DNA from: Candidatus Adlerbacteria bacterium
GTDB lineage: Bacteria > Patescibacteriota > Minisyncoccia > Phycocordibacterales > SBAW01
Length of the DNA stretch: 55,863 nucleotides
NCBI GenBank assembly: GCA_903878285.1
Contig: CAIRHB010000015.1
Location: 1 to 55,863 of the forward strand
Direction of reading: 5' to 3'
A model generated the notes under the pieces. That model had not been told where the DNA came from and did no database searches. It worked only from the letters and a program-made list of their open reading frames with translations. Positions 15,066 through 22,648 of this stretch are shown here, piece after piece. How positions within the stretch are numbered: position 1 is the first letter of the stretch; the number at the start of each line of letters is the position of its first letter. A program made the translations under genes and the position numbers.

Positions 15066-15722
15066 CTAGAAGTGAAGCCGGATGTTCTTGTCGAAAGAAT
15101 ACGTTGTAATAGAAGGAGATCCTATGCCTGCTGTTATCTGCGCACTGATTTGCAGTGATGCGACGAGTGCCAGTGCGCACACAATGCACGCAGCCACAAT
15201 ATTGAGTACCATTGGGAGTACAGTGCGACTTGGAGCCGATGTCTGCCATGCGCCAACCTCGTCTGTCTCGATAGACTCTGCGGGCAGCGTGGGATGCGGT
15301 CTTGGTATGCTCGGAGTCTCTACTATCCGAGAAGTTGTTATTTTTCTTCGTACCTCGGGATACAGAGGCGCATCGTCTGGCACATAGGTAAGTCCACGCT
15401 TACTGGTAAGCGGTAGCGGATGTGACGTAACAGTGGGGATCTTTGTGAGCGTTACTGTATGTTCTTGCATTGCCGCAGGAGCCGGATGTGGAGGCTCCGG
15501 TGGTACAGGAGTAGCAACAGAAATAGGTTCCTGTGTAGGAAGCTCTTTCCCAAAGTATCCAGCAAGTGACTCTACTTCGACATACCACGCCCGACCAACC
15601 TTAGTGCCGGTGACTTTTCCTCCACGAATCAGCTGTCCGATGTAGTCGCTGTGATAATTGTTCTCTTTCGCGGCACGCCGCGCCGAGATGTATCGCTTGC
15701 CCGATATATCTAGCTCATCCAT
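15066..15722 (-). CDS. HTH and membrane-anchor protein, paralogue of the fibre N-terminus
   Basis: The 218-aa product has an N-terminal helix-turn-helix (YISARRAAKENNYHSDYIGQL then GGKVTGTKVGRAWYVEVESL, residues about 10-55) of the same kind as the fibre at 9167-14521. A Pro/Thr/Val-rich linker (60-165) leads to one membrane segment near 175-197 (MVLNIVAACIVCALALVASL). It lacks any fibre domain. Such HTH-linker-membrane proteins recur in CPR genomes and their DNA-binding role is untested. It could be a membrane-tethered regulator or an anchor of the fibre system. TATACT 6 nt before the ATG makes it leaderless. Confidence 0.8.
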   Translation of the reverse strand: MDELDISGKRYISARRAAKENNYHSDYIGQLIRGGKVTGTKVGRAWYVEVESLAGYFGKELPTQEPISVATPVPPEPPHPAPAAMQEHTVTLTKIPTVTSHPLPLTSKRGLTYVPDDAPLYPEVRRKITTSRIVETPSIPRPHPTLPAESIETDEVGAWQTSAPSRTVLPMVLNIVAACIVCALALVASLQISAQITAGIGSPSITTYSFDKNIRLHF

Positions 15723-15728
15723 AAATCT

Positions 15729-15734
15729 AGTATA
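15729..15734 (-). promoter_or_regulatory. -10 box (TATACT), leaderless start
   Basis: TATACT ends 6 nt before the ATG at 15722, just upstream of the gatB stop-side boundary. It gives the HTH/membrane protein a promoter separate from gatB. Confidence 0.55.
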
Positions 15735-15742
15735 GCAGATAT

Positions 15743-17155
15743 TTACTTTTTGAGGGCGAGAACAAACTGTTCGCGCAGTGTCGTCGGGTTTGCCGAGCCT
15801 TTAGACTCACGCATCGCTTGCCCGATAAGAAACTGGAGTGCAGCATCTTTTCCCGCTTGGTAGTCAGCAACCACTGCCGGGTGAGCGCTCACGATCTTCT
15901 GTACAATCGCTGCAAGCGAGCCAGCATCACTTTGCTGTACTAAGCCCTCTCGCTCGGCAATCTCTTGTGGATCTTCGCCACCGTATACCACTCTGGATAA
16001 TATATCTTTTGTTGCGCGCGAAGAGAGCTTTCCCTCGCTATTCATGTGTACCAACTTTGCGAACTGTGCCGCTTGCGGAGCAGTGTCCGAAACGGTGTTC
16101 ACGATATCGTTTGCGATGTAGTTTGCAGCAAGCAACACCAGCTTCTGCTCTTGTAGAAGCGCCGCTACCGCATCAAAAAAGGCGCCAAACTGGGGCTGCT
16201 GTACAAACATATCTGCATCATCTGGCTTAAGTCCAAGACCGAGATAGCGCTCGCGGCGTACCCAAGGGAGCTCTGGCAGCTCAGCTTGCAATCGTTCTGG
16301 CGAGAACTCGGATATCTCAGACAGTAGCAACTTGGGTAGATCTGGGTCTGGGAAGTAGCGGTAGTCGTGACTCGACTCTTTCTTTCGCTGCGAGAACGTC
16401 ACTTGTTTTGTCTCGTCCCAGCCACGCGTCTCTTGTACGACTACCCCGCCCCCCTCGAGCAACTTACTCTGGCGTGCCACCTCAAAGGCGATAGCTCGCT
16501 CGACACTGCGGAACGAGTTTAGATTCTTTACTTCGACTTTGGTGCCGAGCGTTGCGTCTGTACTTACGGAAATATTTGCCTCGACACGCATCTCGCCCTT
16601 CTCCATGTTTGCCTCGCCTGCACCAAGAGAGCGCAGTAGGAGCTGCAGCTCGCGTGCGAACGCACCAGCCGTCTGTGCATCATGGATCACCGGTTCGGTC
16701 ACCAGCTCCATCAGCGGCACACCTGCGCGGTTGTAGTCCACCAGACTCGCGCTATCTTTGTCGCCCGTTGACGAGACGTGCTGCGAACGCGCGGTGTCCT
16801 CCTCAAGATGCACCCGAGTAATCGCGACACCACAGAGCGTGCCGCCCGAGACGAGCGGGTACGCATACTGACTCAGCTGATAGCCTTTCGGGATATCGGG
16901 GTAAAAGTAGTTTTTACGATCAAACTCGGTGTAGTCGGCGAGCGAGGCACCGAGAGCCTTCCCCACCAAAAGCACCTTGTGCACCGCGTCGCGATTGGCT
17001 GCCGGCAGCGAACCAGGGTGTGCCATACACACGGGGCAAATGTTAGCGTTAGGGCGCTTTTCGTCTGGGTCGTTCTTACACGCACAGAACATCTTGGTCG
17101 CTGTCCGGAGCTCGGCGTGAATCTCAAGCCCTATAGTTGGTGAGTAGTCGCTCAT
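15743..17155 (-). CDS. gatB: aspartyl/glutamyl-tRNA amidotransferase subunit B
   Basis: GatB (470 aa) activates misacylated Glu-tRNA(Gln) or Asp-tRNA(Asn) for amidation, working with GatA and GatC, which are not in this window. The N-terminal catalytic part carries GLEIHAELRT and the zinc site Cys24, Cys26, Cys40 and Cys43 (FCACKND, ICPVCMAHPG). FDRKNYFYPDIPKGYQLSQ, LEEDTARS and VDYNRAGVPLMELVTEP follow. The C-terminal 150 residues are the YqeY-like tRNA-binding tail. A TAGAAT box lies 8 nt before the ATG. It comes 11 bp after obg. Confidence 0.97.
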   Translation of the reverse strand: MSDYSPTIGLEIHAELRTATKMFCACKNDPDEKRPNANICPVCMAHPGSLPAANRDAVHKVLLVGKALGASLADYTEFDRKNYFYPDIPKGYQLSQYAYPLVSGGTLCGVAITRVHLEEDTARSQHVSSTGDKDSASLVDYNRAGVPLMELVTEPVIHDAQTAGAFARELQLLLRSLGAGEANMEKGEMRVEANISVSTDATLGTKVEVKNLNSFRSVERAIAFEVARQSKLLEGGGVVVQETRGWDETKQVTFSQRKKESSHDYRYFPDPDLPKLLLSEISEFSPERLQAELPELPWVRRERYLGLGLKPDDADMFVQQPQFGAFFDAVAALLQEQKLVLLAANYIANDIVNTVSDTAPQAAQFAKLVHMNSEGKLSSRATKDILSRVVYGGEDPQEIAEREGLVQQSDAGSLAAIVQKIVSAHPAVVADYQAGKDAALQFLIGQAMRESKGSANPTTLREQFVLALKK

Positions 17156-17166
17156 ATCACACCATT

Positions 17167-18135
17167 CTACTCCAAAGTTGCAGAAATCAAATCCCGAAGC
17201 ACCTTTACCGATGAGTCGTCCAAAATAGTCACCACCGTCGCCCGCACACCACTGGCAGCAAACATACCGAGAACCTTTTGTATTTCAATAGTATCTCGGG
17301 TATCCGATTTGGTTAAAATGACCAACTCTGGCCTCTGTGCGAGCGCCCCACCCTCGAACTGCTCAAGCTCGGTGCGCACGGTGCGATAGTCCTCAAGCGG
17401 CGTATCCGATTCAAGCGAGACGCAGTGCAGCAACAACCGCGTGCGTGCTATATGTCGCAGAAATTGCATGCCGAGCCCTTTCCCCTCCGACGCACCCTCG
17501 ATGAGCCCTGGGATGTCCGCGAGCACGTGCCCGTAGAACACGCCGAGGTTTGGGTCAAGCGTAGTGAACTCGTATGCGCCGACTTTTGCCGAGGCGCCAG
17601 TGAGCGCGTTGAGTAGCGAGCTCTTGCCAGCGTTGGGCAGGCCGATCAGCCCGCCTGCCGCGATGAGCCGCAGCTCGATGTGCAGCTTGGCACGCTCGCC
17701 GCGACCACCAACAGTACTCTCGGTTGGCGAGCGATTGACCGACGACTTAAACGCCGCGTTGCCTGCGCCGCCGCGACCACCCTTTAGTATTAGATGCTGC
17801 TCGCCCGAGATAAGCACGTCGACAACTTCGCCAGTCGACAAATTTCGCACCACGGCACCAACCGGCACGTCGATGACGAGGTCGTTGCCACTCTTGCCAT
17901 CTTTGTTGCGATTACCACCATCTTCGCCATGCTCGGCTTGAAACTTCTTCTCGCCGCGATAGCGCGCAAGCAGGTTGAGATCGTCGACACCACGGATGTA
18001 TACATCACCACCACTGCCGCCGTTGCCGCCCGAAGGGCCAGCATACTCAATCCCCTTCAGATGCAGCCAGCGCACGACGCCGTTGCCGCCATTTCCCGCC
18101 CGCGCTTCAATATGTAGCTCATCAACAAATGCCAT
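17167..18135 (-). CDS. obg: GTPase Obg, short form
   Basis: Obg is an essential GTPase linked to 50S ribosome assembly and stress response. The glycine-rich Obg fold fills residues 1-157 (AGNGGNGVVRW, GPSGGNGGSGGDVYI). The G domain follows with P-loop GLPNAGKSSLL, G3 DIPGLIEGASEGKGLG and G4 LTKSD. At 322 aa it stops after the G domain, so the C-terminal OCT domain found in many longer Obg proteins is absent. Its place next to gatB puts it among translation genes. Confidence 0.95.
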   Translation of the reverse strand: MAFVDELHIEARAGNGGNGVVRWLHLKGIEYAGPSGGNGGSGGDVYIRGVDDLNLLARYRGEKKFQAEHGEDGGNRNKDGKSGNDLVIDVPVGAVVRNLSTGEVVDVLISGEQHLILKGGRGGAGNAAFKSSVNRSPTESTVGGRGERAKLHIELRLIAAGGLIGLPNAGKSSLLNALTGASAKVGAYEFTTLDPNLGVFYGHVLADIPGLIEGASEGKGLGMQFLRHIARTRLLLHCVSLESDTPLEDYRTVRTELEQFEGGALAQRPELVILTKSDTRDTIEIQKVLGMFAASGVRATVVTILDDSSVKVLRDLISATLE

Positions 18136-18176
18136 AGTAGTGAAATTAGGACATTGGATGTCCTAGTTAGTCTTCT

Positions 18177-18512
18177 TTAGAGAACAGCGCTCACTACCCA
18201 TGATACAAGCGCAAGGACGACCGAGCCCTCAAGTGCGGGGACAAACCCAGCGACCGCGAAGCCTTTGACAAACGTTGCAAGGAGCCAAAACAGCAGCGCA
18301 TTGAGCACGAAGGAAAATAGCCCGAGTGTCAAAAGGTTTATCGGCAAGGTGAGAACCTTCAACACTGGCTTAAGCGTCACGCCGATAATCCCCCACAGGA
18401 GCGCGACCACAATTGCTGCGTACCAGCCAGAGACGACGATACCCGAAACGATGTGCGGCAAGAGAAGCAGCGTGCCAGCGATGACGAAAATGTGGAGTAG
18501 TATGCTAATCAT
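18177..18512 (-). CDS. phage-holin-family-4-like membrane protein
   Basis: The protein is 111 aa with four membrane segments. It carries the family signature GVTLKPVLKVLTLPINLLTLGLF in pieces, followed by LNALLFWLLA. These proteins are widespread in bacteria with no proven lytic role, despite the name. The start at 18512 is chosen because the longer frame adds 44 low-complexity residues that overlap the ccdA 3' end. It lies between ccdA and obg in the same direction. Confidence 0.85.
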   Translation of the reverse strand: MISILLHIFVIAGTLLLLPHIVSGIVVSGWYAAIVVALLWGIIGVTLKPVLKVLTLPINLLTLGLFSFVLNALLFWLLATFVKGFAVAGFVPALEGSVVLALVSWVVSAVL

Positions 18513-18561
18513 AAAGAAACGAGAGCGGGACACGAGTGCCGTGTGCCTATATCGTACCACA

Positions 18562-19338
18562 CTAGAGGTAGTTGAGCAATCGACCGTAGCCGAGCCAGCC
18601 AAAGAGCTGGTAGCCGAGCTCGGCAAACTCCCCCATCCCGCCAAGGAGCATCACGACGCCGAGCACCACCAGACATACGCCGCCAATAGTCGAGAACACC
18701 TGCAACCGATTACTCCAACGAGCAACGACCTCGCCAGCCTCGCGCAGCAGCATCGCTATGACGAGAAACGGTATGCCGAGACCGAGTGAAAACACAGCAA
18801 GCAAGAGCGCACCTCGCAGAGCAGTCGCCGAGGTGCCCGCGAAGAGAAGTATCGTGCCGAGAATTGGCCCCACACAAGGACTCCACCCGAGCGCGAAGAG
18901 TATGCCGATGAGCAGCGAGCTCTCGGGGCGCCCGATGGTCAGGAAGTGTGGGATATGGAACCGTCGCTCAACAGACACCAAAGGGATTGTCACGACACCG
19001 AGCATCGTGAGCCCAAAGAGTATGATGATCGCCCCAGCAGCGCGAGCGAGCGCATACCGCCACGACCCAACGAGTGCGCCTAGAATGCCAGCACCCATGC
19101 CGAGTAGTATAAAAATAATCGAGAAGCCGAGCACAAACGCGAGCGCGTTCCACAGCACGCGACGGCGAGCCGTCTTGCCGAGATATGTCTCGCCTCGCCC
19201 AGATGTGCCCGCGGCAGGCACGCCCGCGATAAACGCCAAGTAGCCGGGCACGATGGGTAGTGTGCATGGCGCCAAAAACATCAACAGCCCGGCACAGAAC
19301 GCCGCTGGCAGTAGTGTGAACAGATCAGTAGAACTCAT
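18562..19338 (-). CDS. ccdA: CcdA-like thiol-disulfide transport protein
   Basis: This 258-aa membrane protein has about six segments. It carries the conserved Cys pair in LAPCTLPIVPGY (near 27) and GWSPCVGPILG (near 153), which passes electrons from cytoplasmic thioredoxin to extracytoplasmic thiol proteins. The start overlaps the stop of the response regulator by ATGA (19335-19338), so the two are translated together. Cytochrome maturation is unlikely in such an organism; reduction of exported disulfide proteins is the simpler role. No partner thioredoxin is seen nearby. Confidence 0.92.
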   Translation of the reverse strand: MSSTDLFTLLPAAFCAGLLMFLAPCTLPIVPGYLAFIAGVPAAGTSGRGETYLGKTARRRVLWNALAFVLGFSIIFILLGMGAGILGALVGSWRYALARAAGAIIILFGLTMLGVVTIPLVSVERRFHIPHFLTIGRPESSLLIGILFALGWSPCVGPILGTILLFAGTSATALRGALLLAVFSLGLGIPFLVIAMLLREAGEVVARWSNRLQVFSTIGGVCLVVLGVVMLLGGMGEFAELGYQLFGWLGYGRLLNYL

Positions 19339-19718
19339 GCACCAACAATAGCATGTACCGTCTCTGCTATCTCGCCCGGGGTCACGCGCACTTTCTCCAT
19401 CATCTGCACCGCACCGAGCTCTTTACCAAGCGCGATATTCTCCTCCGTTGCGTCGTTTGAAAACAAAAGCACAGGAATCGTCGCTGTGTACGCATCCTTC
19501 TTTAACTGACGCAGGATGGTGAACCCATCCATGTCCGGCATGCGGATATCGAGCAGAATCATGTCTATGTGAGAATTCCTCGATAGCAGACCGAGCGCCA
19601 CCGCGCCACTTGGTGCGTACACACACTCAATACTATCGCGACGCAGGCGCTGCCCCACCACGTCAGAAAACAGGCTGTCATCGTCAATCATCAGTACCGT
19701 AAGCTGTTTTTCTGTCAT
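19335..19718 (-). CDS. single-domain response regulator
   Basis: The 127-aa product consists only of a receiver domain. It has the acidic pocket IDDD (11-14), phospho-acceptor Asp57 in MILLDIRMPDMDGF, and LLFSNDAT containing the switch Ser. The usual KP pair is changed to EKV near 108. There is no DNA-binding output domain, so it should act by protein contact. It follows the histidine kinase gene by 51 bp and overlaps ccdA by ATGA. The kinase is the obvious partner. Confidence 0.93.
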   Translation of the reverse strand: MTEKQLTVLMIDDDSLFSDVVGQRLRRDSIECVYAPSGAVALGLLSRNSHIDMILLDIRMPDMDGFTILRQLKKDAYTATIPVLLFSNDATEENIALGKELGAVQMMEKVRVTPGEIAETVHAIVGA

Positions 19719-19769
19719 ATATCGTTATGGTTAGTACCTCTCTATGGTCGCACGACCAAACCCCGCTGT

Positions 19770-21425
19770 CTAGCTTTCTGTCCCCACTCCGGCAATCGCC
19801 GCGTCTCCCACCCTCTGCAGATCAACTGTGAAGGTTGAGCCCTTCCCGGGTGTCGAGCTGACACGGATGGTGCCGTGATGCGCCCCGACAATCGACTTTG
19901 CGATGTACAACCCGTAGCCGGTTGAATGCGCGTTGATAGCGAGCGAGTCTTTGCCGCGCCCACCTTCGGTAAAGAGCTTCTTGTTGTCCTCGGGGGTGAT
20001 GCCAACTCCAGTGTCCGACACCGCAAACCGCGCCACCCCACCCTGCATCGTAATCGCCACACTGACGCTGCCTGCGGGCGTGTACTTGACAGCATTATCA
20101 ACCAAGTTGTAGAGCACGTGCTTGGCCATCTGCACCTTGTCGCCCATAACGATGCACTCGCCTACCCGAGGCGCCGCGAACGAGTACATAAGACGCTTCT
20201 CCTTCGCCGCAGGCTCAAACTCGGCGTACACCTCATGCGCCACCTTGACGAGGTCGAACGGCCGCATCGAATAGCTCACGACACCCTTCTTAAAGTTCGC
20301 TGCGCCGAGGATGTCGCTCACCATGTCGACCCCTTGCTGCATCTCGTCGCGCTCGCGCGTCGCGAGACTCTTGAGCGCGTCCGACACATGCCCGTAGCTC
20401 TCGTCGGCAATCGCGGCGAACCCAACTTGGCTTTTGGTAAAGTATCCCTTCACCTCGTGCGTAATAAAGTGTATCAAGTTCTCCTGATTCTGATTGGCGA
20501 GTTCGAGATTTGCATTAGTTTGTTCGAGTTCCTTTTTTTGCCTCTCGATAAGCTCTCGCTGCTGCTCCTCTTTGATAATACTTCGCACCAGAAAGAACCC
20601 TCCAATGATCGAAAGAGTGAGGATGCTTGCATTAACCACACGATCAGACGGTGTCGAAAATACCGTACGAAATAGGAGCACCGCTAGTAACGCAAATGTT
20701 GCTAGCTCGGCTGAAATTGCCTTAAAGTTAAATAGGTGATGACGCATCACTGCATATCCAATAACCAGCACATACAACATGACAAATATGTTTGCGTATG
20801 GGGGTATCGGGATGCCATACCACAGAAAATAGTTCGTCGAACCACTCACCGACGCAATCACCATCGCGATAAATACAAAGATGATCTGGCGACGTAATAC
20901 TATGTCAGAAGAGTTTCGATACCCAACCACCAGCAGGTAAGTAACGAAACAATTGCAAATAAGCCACATTAGCAAATAGTATGCATACAAAGGTCCTGCT
21001 TTGGGCCAAAACGGAAAAAAGAGGATATTCTTCACGCCATCTATAAACAATGGGGAGAGGGTTGGAGTAAGATCGAAAAACACAAAGACAAGCGATAGCG
21101 CATAAAATAAAAAGAGAAACGATCTTTTGCGGTGTTGTGTACCAATGAGAGAGAAGACAAAATGTAAGTATGTTGGAGCTGTAAAAATAGCACCCACCAT
21201 AAGCAACCGAGCCCAGAGCAACGCGTCCACGGCATCAGTGCTTAGTTGCCAAAGGGCGTACCCGACACTCCACACAGCAACTGCAGATGCAAAGTAGAAA
21301 AAAGATCTGTTTAAAGAAGCGCGCGGATTTTGTATCAAAATAAACAACCCGATACCCATACTTGCCGCGCAATTGATCGCGGCGGAGAGCGCATAGAAGT
21401 CTGTTGAGAAGAAGAAGGTGTTCAT
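19770..21425 (-). CDS. membrane sensor histidine kinase
   Basis: The 551-aa kinase starts at 21425. The N-terminal part has seven to eight hydrophobic segments (residues 10-285), like the HisKA_7TM sensor type. A coiled coil (285-315) leads to the H box FITHEVKG with His323. The ATPase part has N box LYNLVDNAVKYTPAG, G1 DTGVGI and G2 GYGLYIAKSI. It should phosphorylate the receiver protein encoded next. The seven-helix input suggests sensing of a membrane or small-molecule signal, unknown here. An inverted repeat (ACGATA/TATCGT, 21449-21464) sits about 24 bp upstream of the start and may be an operator. Confidence 0.93.
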   Translation of the reverse strand: MNTFFFSTDFYALSAAINCAASMGIGLFILIQNPRASLNRSFFYFASAVAVWSVGYALWQLSTDAVDALLWARLLMVGAIFTAPTYLHFVFSLIGTQHRKRSFLFLFYALSLVFVFFDLTPTLSPLFIDGVKNILFFPFWPKAGPLYAYYLLMWLICNCFVTYLLVVGYRNSSDIVLRRQIIFVFIAMVIASVSGSTNYFLWYGIPIPPYANIFVMLYVLVIGYAVMRHHLFNFKAISAELATFALLAVLLFRTVFSTPSDRVVNASILTLSIIGGFFLVRSIIKEEQQRELIERQKKELEQTNANLELANQNQENLIHFITHEVKGYFTKSQVGFAAIADESYGHVSDALKSLATRERDEMQQGVDMVSDILGAANFKKGVVSYSMRPFDLVKVAHEVYAEFEPAAKEKRLMYSFAAPRVGECIVMGDKVQMAKHVLYNLVDNAVKYTPAGSVSVAITMQGGVARFAVSDTGVGITPEDNKKLFTEGGRGKDSLAINAHSTGYGLYIAKSIVGAHHGTIRVSSTPGKGSTFTVDLQRVGDAAIAGVGTES

Positions 21426-21509
21426 ACTAAACAAGACGGACGCATGACACGATATCTCTATCGTACCATGCGCCCAAAGCGAGTCCACCGTACCTTCCGC
21501 GAAAGAGCT

Positions 21510-22574
21510 CTATTTTTGTGCAGTCACCACGACAAACCCGCGGTTTGGGTCGATCGACTCTCGGAGTACAAGAAACCCCGCACCAGTGACGATGCCCTTA
21601 AACTCCGACACCGTTCGATAGTGCATCGGCATCCAACGAAAGACGTTTTCGATGAACAACCTCTGCAACCAAGAAAGCCAGCGGGGGCTCCTTAAGACAT
21701 TTCCAGTGAGCAGGAAAGAACCCGGCGGCAACGCATCATAAACCGCCGACAAGAATCTGCTAACCTGCTCGTTGGATGGGTAGTCAGGCCAGCCGATGAC
21801 CTCAACAACTACCCTCACCCCACCAGGCAGTCTTCTGACAACCGCAAGGATTGCCTCCTGGACAAGACGCGGCTCCCTTAGATCGAGTCCGTGCATCAGC
21901 TCTACGTCAGAGCGTATGCCGAGATCATTGATCATACTCTTAGCAAGTTCGAGAGGGCGTCTGTACAGATCAGTCAGAAAGACACCTGCACATACAAGAC
22001 CAGACCACCGCTCACCATCCCGCACTCCCCTAAGAAGAGGTCCTGCGGGTCCTGCAGCAAGAGCAATAAAGGCAACGGATTTGTTGCCATTACTGCTGCA
22101 ATCGTGCATGATTCTGGTCACTTCTTGACGTACGCGAGCGGCTCGATTTTGGACAGATGCAATCATGGGAAGAGTGTTCGCCACAAACCACTCAAACCAA
22201 GACAGCGAAGTGCGGATCTCTGCCGACCGAAGTCGGTAGAAAAGTTCCAGCACTTGACCACTAGCAGGGTCATCCTGGACTTGCCTAACCACGTCCGACA
22301 CTCGCCCAATTTTGGGCGGTTTGAAACGATACTTCCTTGACGCAGCTCGCACTCTCTGAGTATAACTTCTTGTGTCCCGTCTGTTTTTTGGACTCCAAGT
22401 GGTATGCTGGACGCCATAGACAAATCGAGCCACAAACGCCCAGATACCGAATATTACATAGACGGGCGCTGATAGTACCCAAACAAACCAAGGCACGGCA
22501 CGAATTTCTACATTGCTCGTTACGGGATCAACAGACCCCGCTTGGGAGCACCGAAGTGCTATCTGTTGATCCAT
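21510..22574 (-). CDS. putative class I SAM-dependent methyltransferase with membrane anchor
   Basis: The 354-aa product has one hydrophobic segment near residues 28-50 (PWFVWVLSAPVYVIFGIWAF), a basic stretch, and a C-terminal Rossmann-like half. The motif FIALAAGPAGPLLRG (about 170) fits methyltransferase motif I in the variant seen in the Methyltransf_20 group. DVELMHGLDLRE matches the next acidic loop, and VRVVVEVIGWPDYPSNEQVSRFL is consistent with the core. Substrate is unknown; lipids are possible given the anchor. Unlike most neighbours it has a strong ribosome site (GGGGG 6 nt upstream), which may mark it as acquired. Confidence 0.65.
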   Translation of the reverse strand: MDQQIALRCSQAGSVDPVTSNVEIRAVPWFVWVLSAPVYVIFGIWAFVARFVYGVQHTTWSPKNRRDTRSYTQRVRAASRKYRFKPPKIGRVSDVVRQVQDDPASGQVLELFYRLRSAEIRTSLSWFEWFVANTLPMIASVQNRAARVRQEVTRIMHDCSSNGNKSVAFIALAAGPAGPLLRGVRDGERWSGLVCAGVFLTDLYRRPLELAKSMINDLGIRSDVELMHGLDLREPRLVQEAILAVVRRLPGGVRVVVEVIGWPDYPSNEQVSRFLSAVYDALPPGSFLLTGNVLRSPRWLSWLQRLFIENVFRWMPMHYRTVSEFKGIVTGAGFLVLRESIDPNRGFVVVTAQK

Positions 22575-22590
22575 TAGATCCCCCTTATTT

Positions 22591-22606
22591 GTTAGATCAG
22601 TCTAAC
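22591..22606. promoter_or_regulatory. short inverted repeat in the methyltransferase leader
   Basis: GTTAGA and TCTAAC flank a TCAG centre, a 6-bp perfect stem between secA and the methyltransferase start. No T run follows on the coding strand, so an operator or leader hairpin is more likely than a terminator. Confidence 0.3.
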
Positions 22607-22648
22607 TCGCACAATAACAGAGAAAAGTAAAAAAAGAAAGGGTAGATT

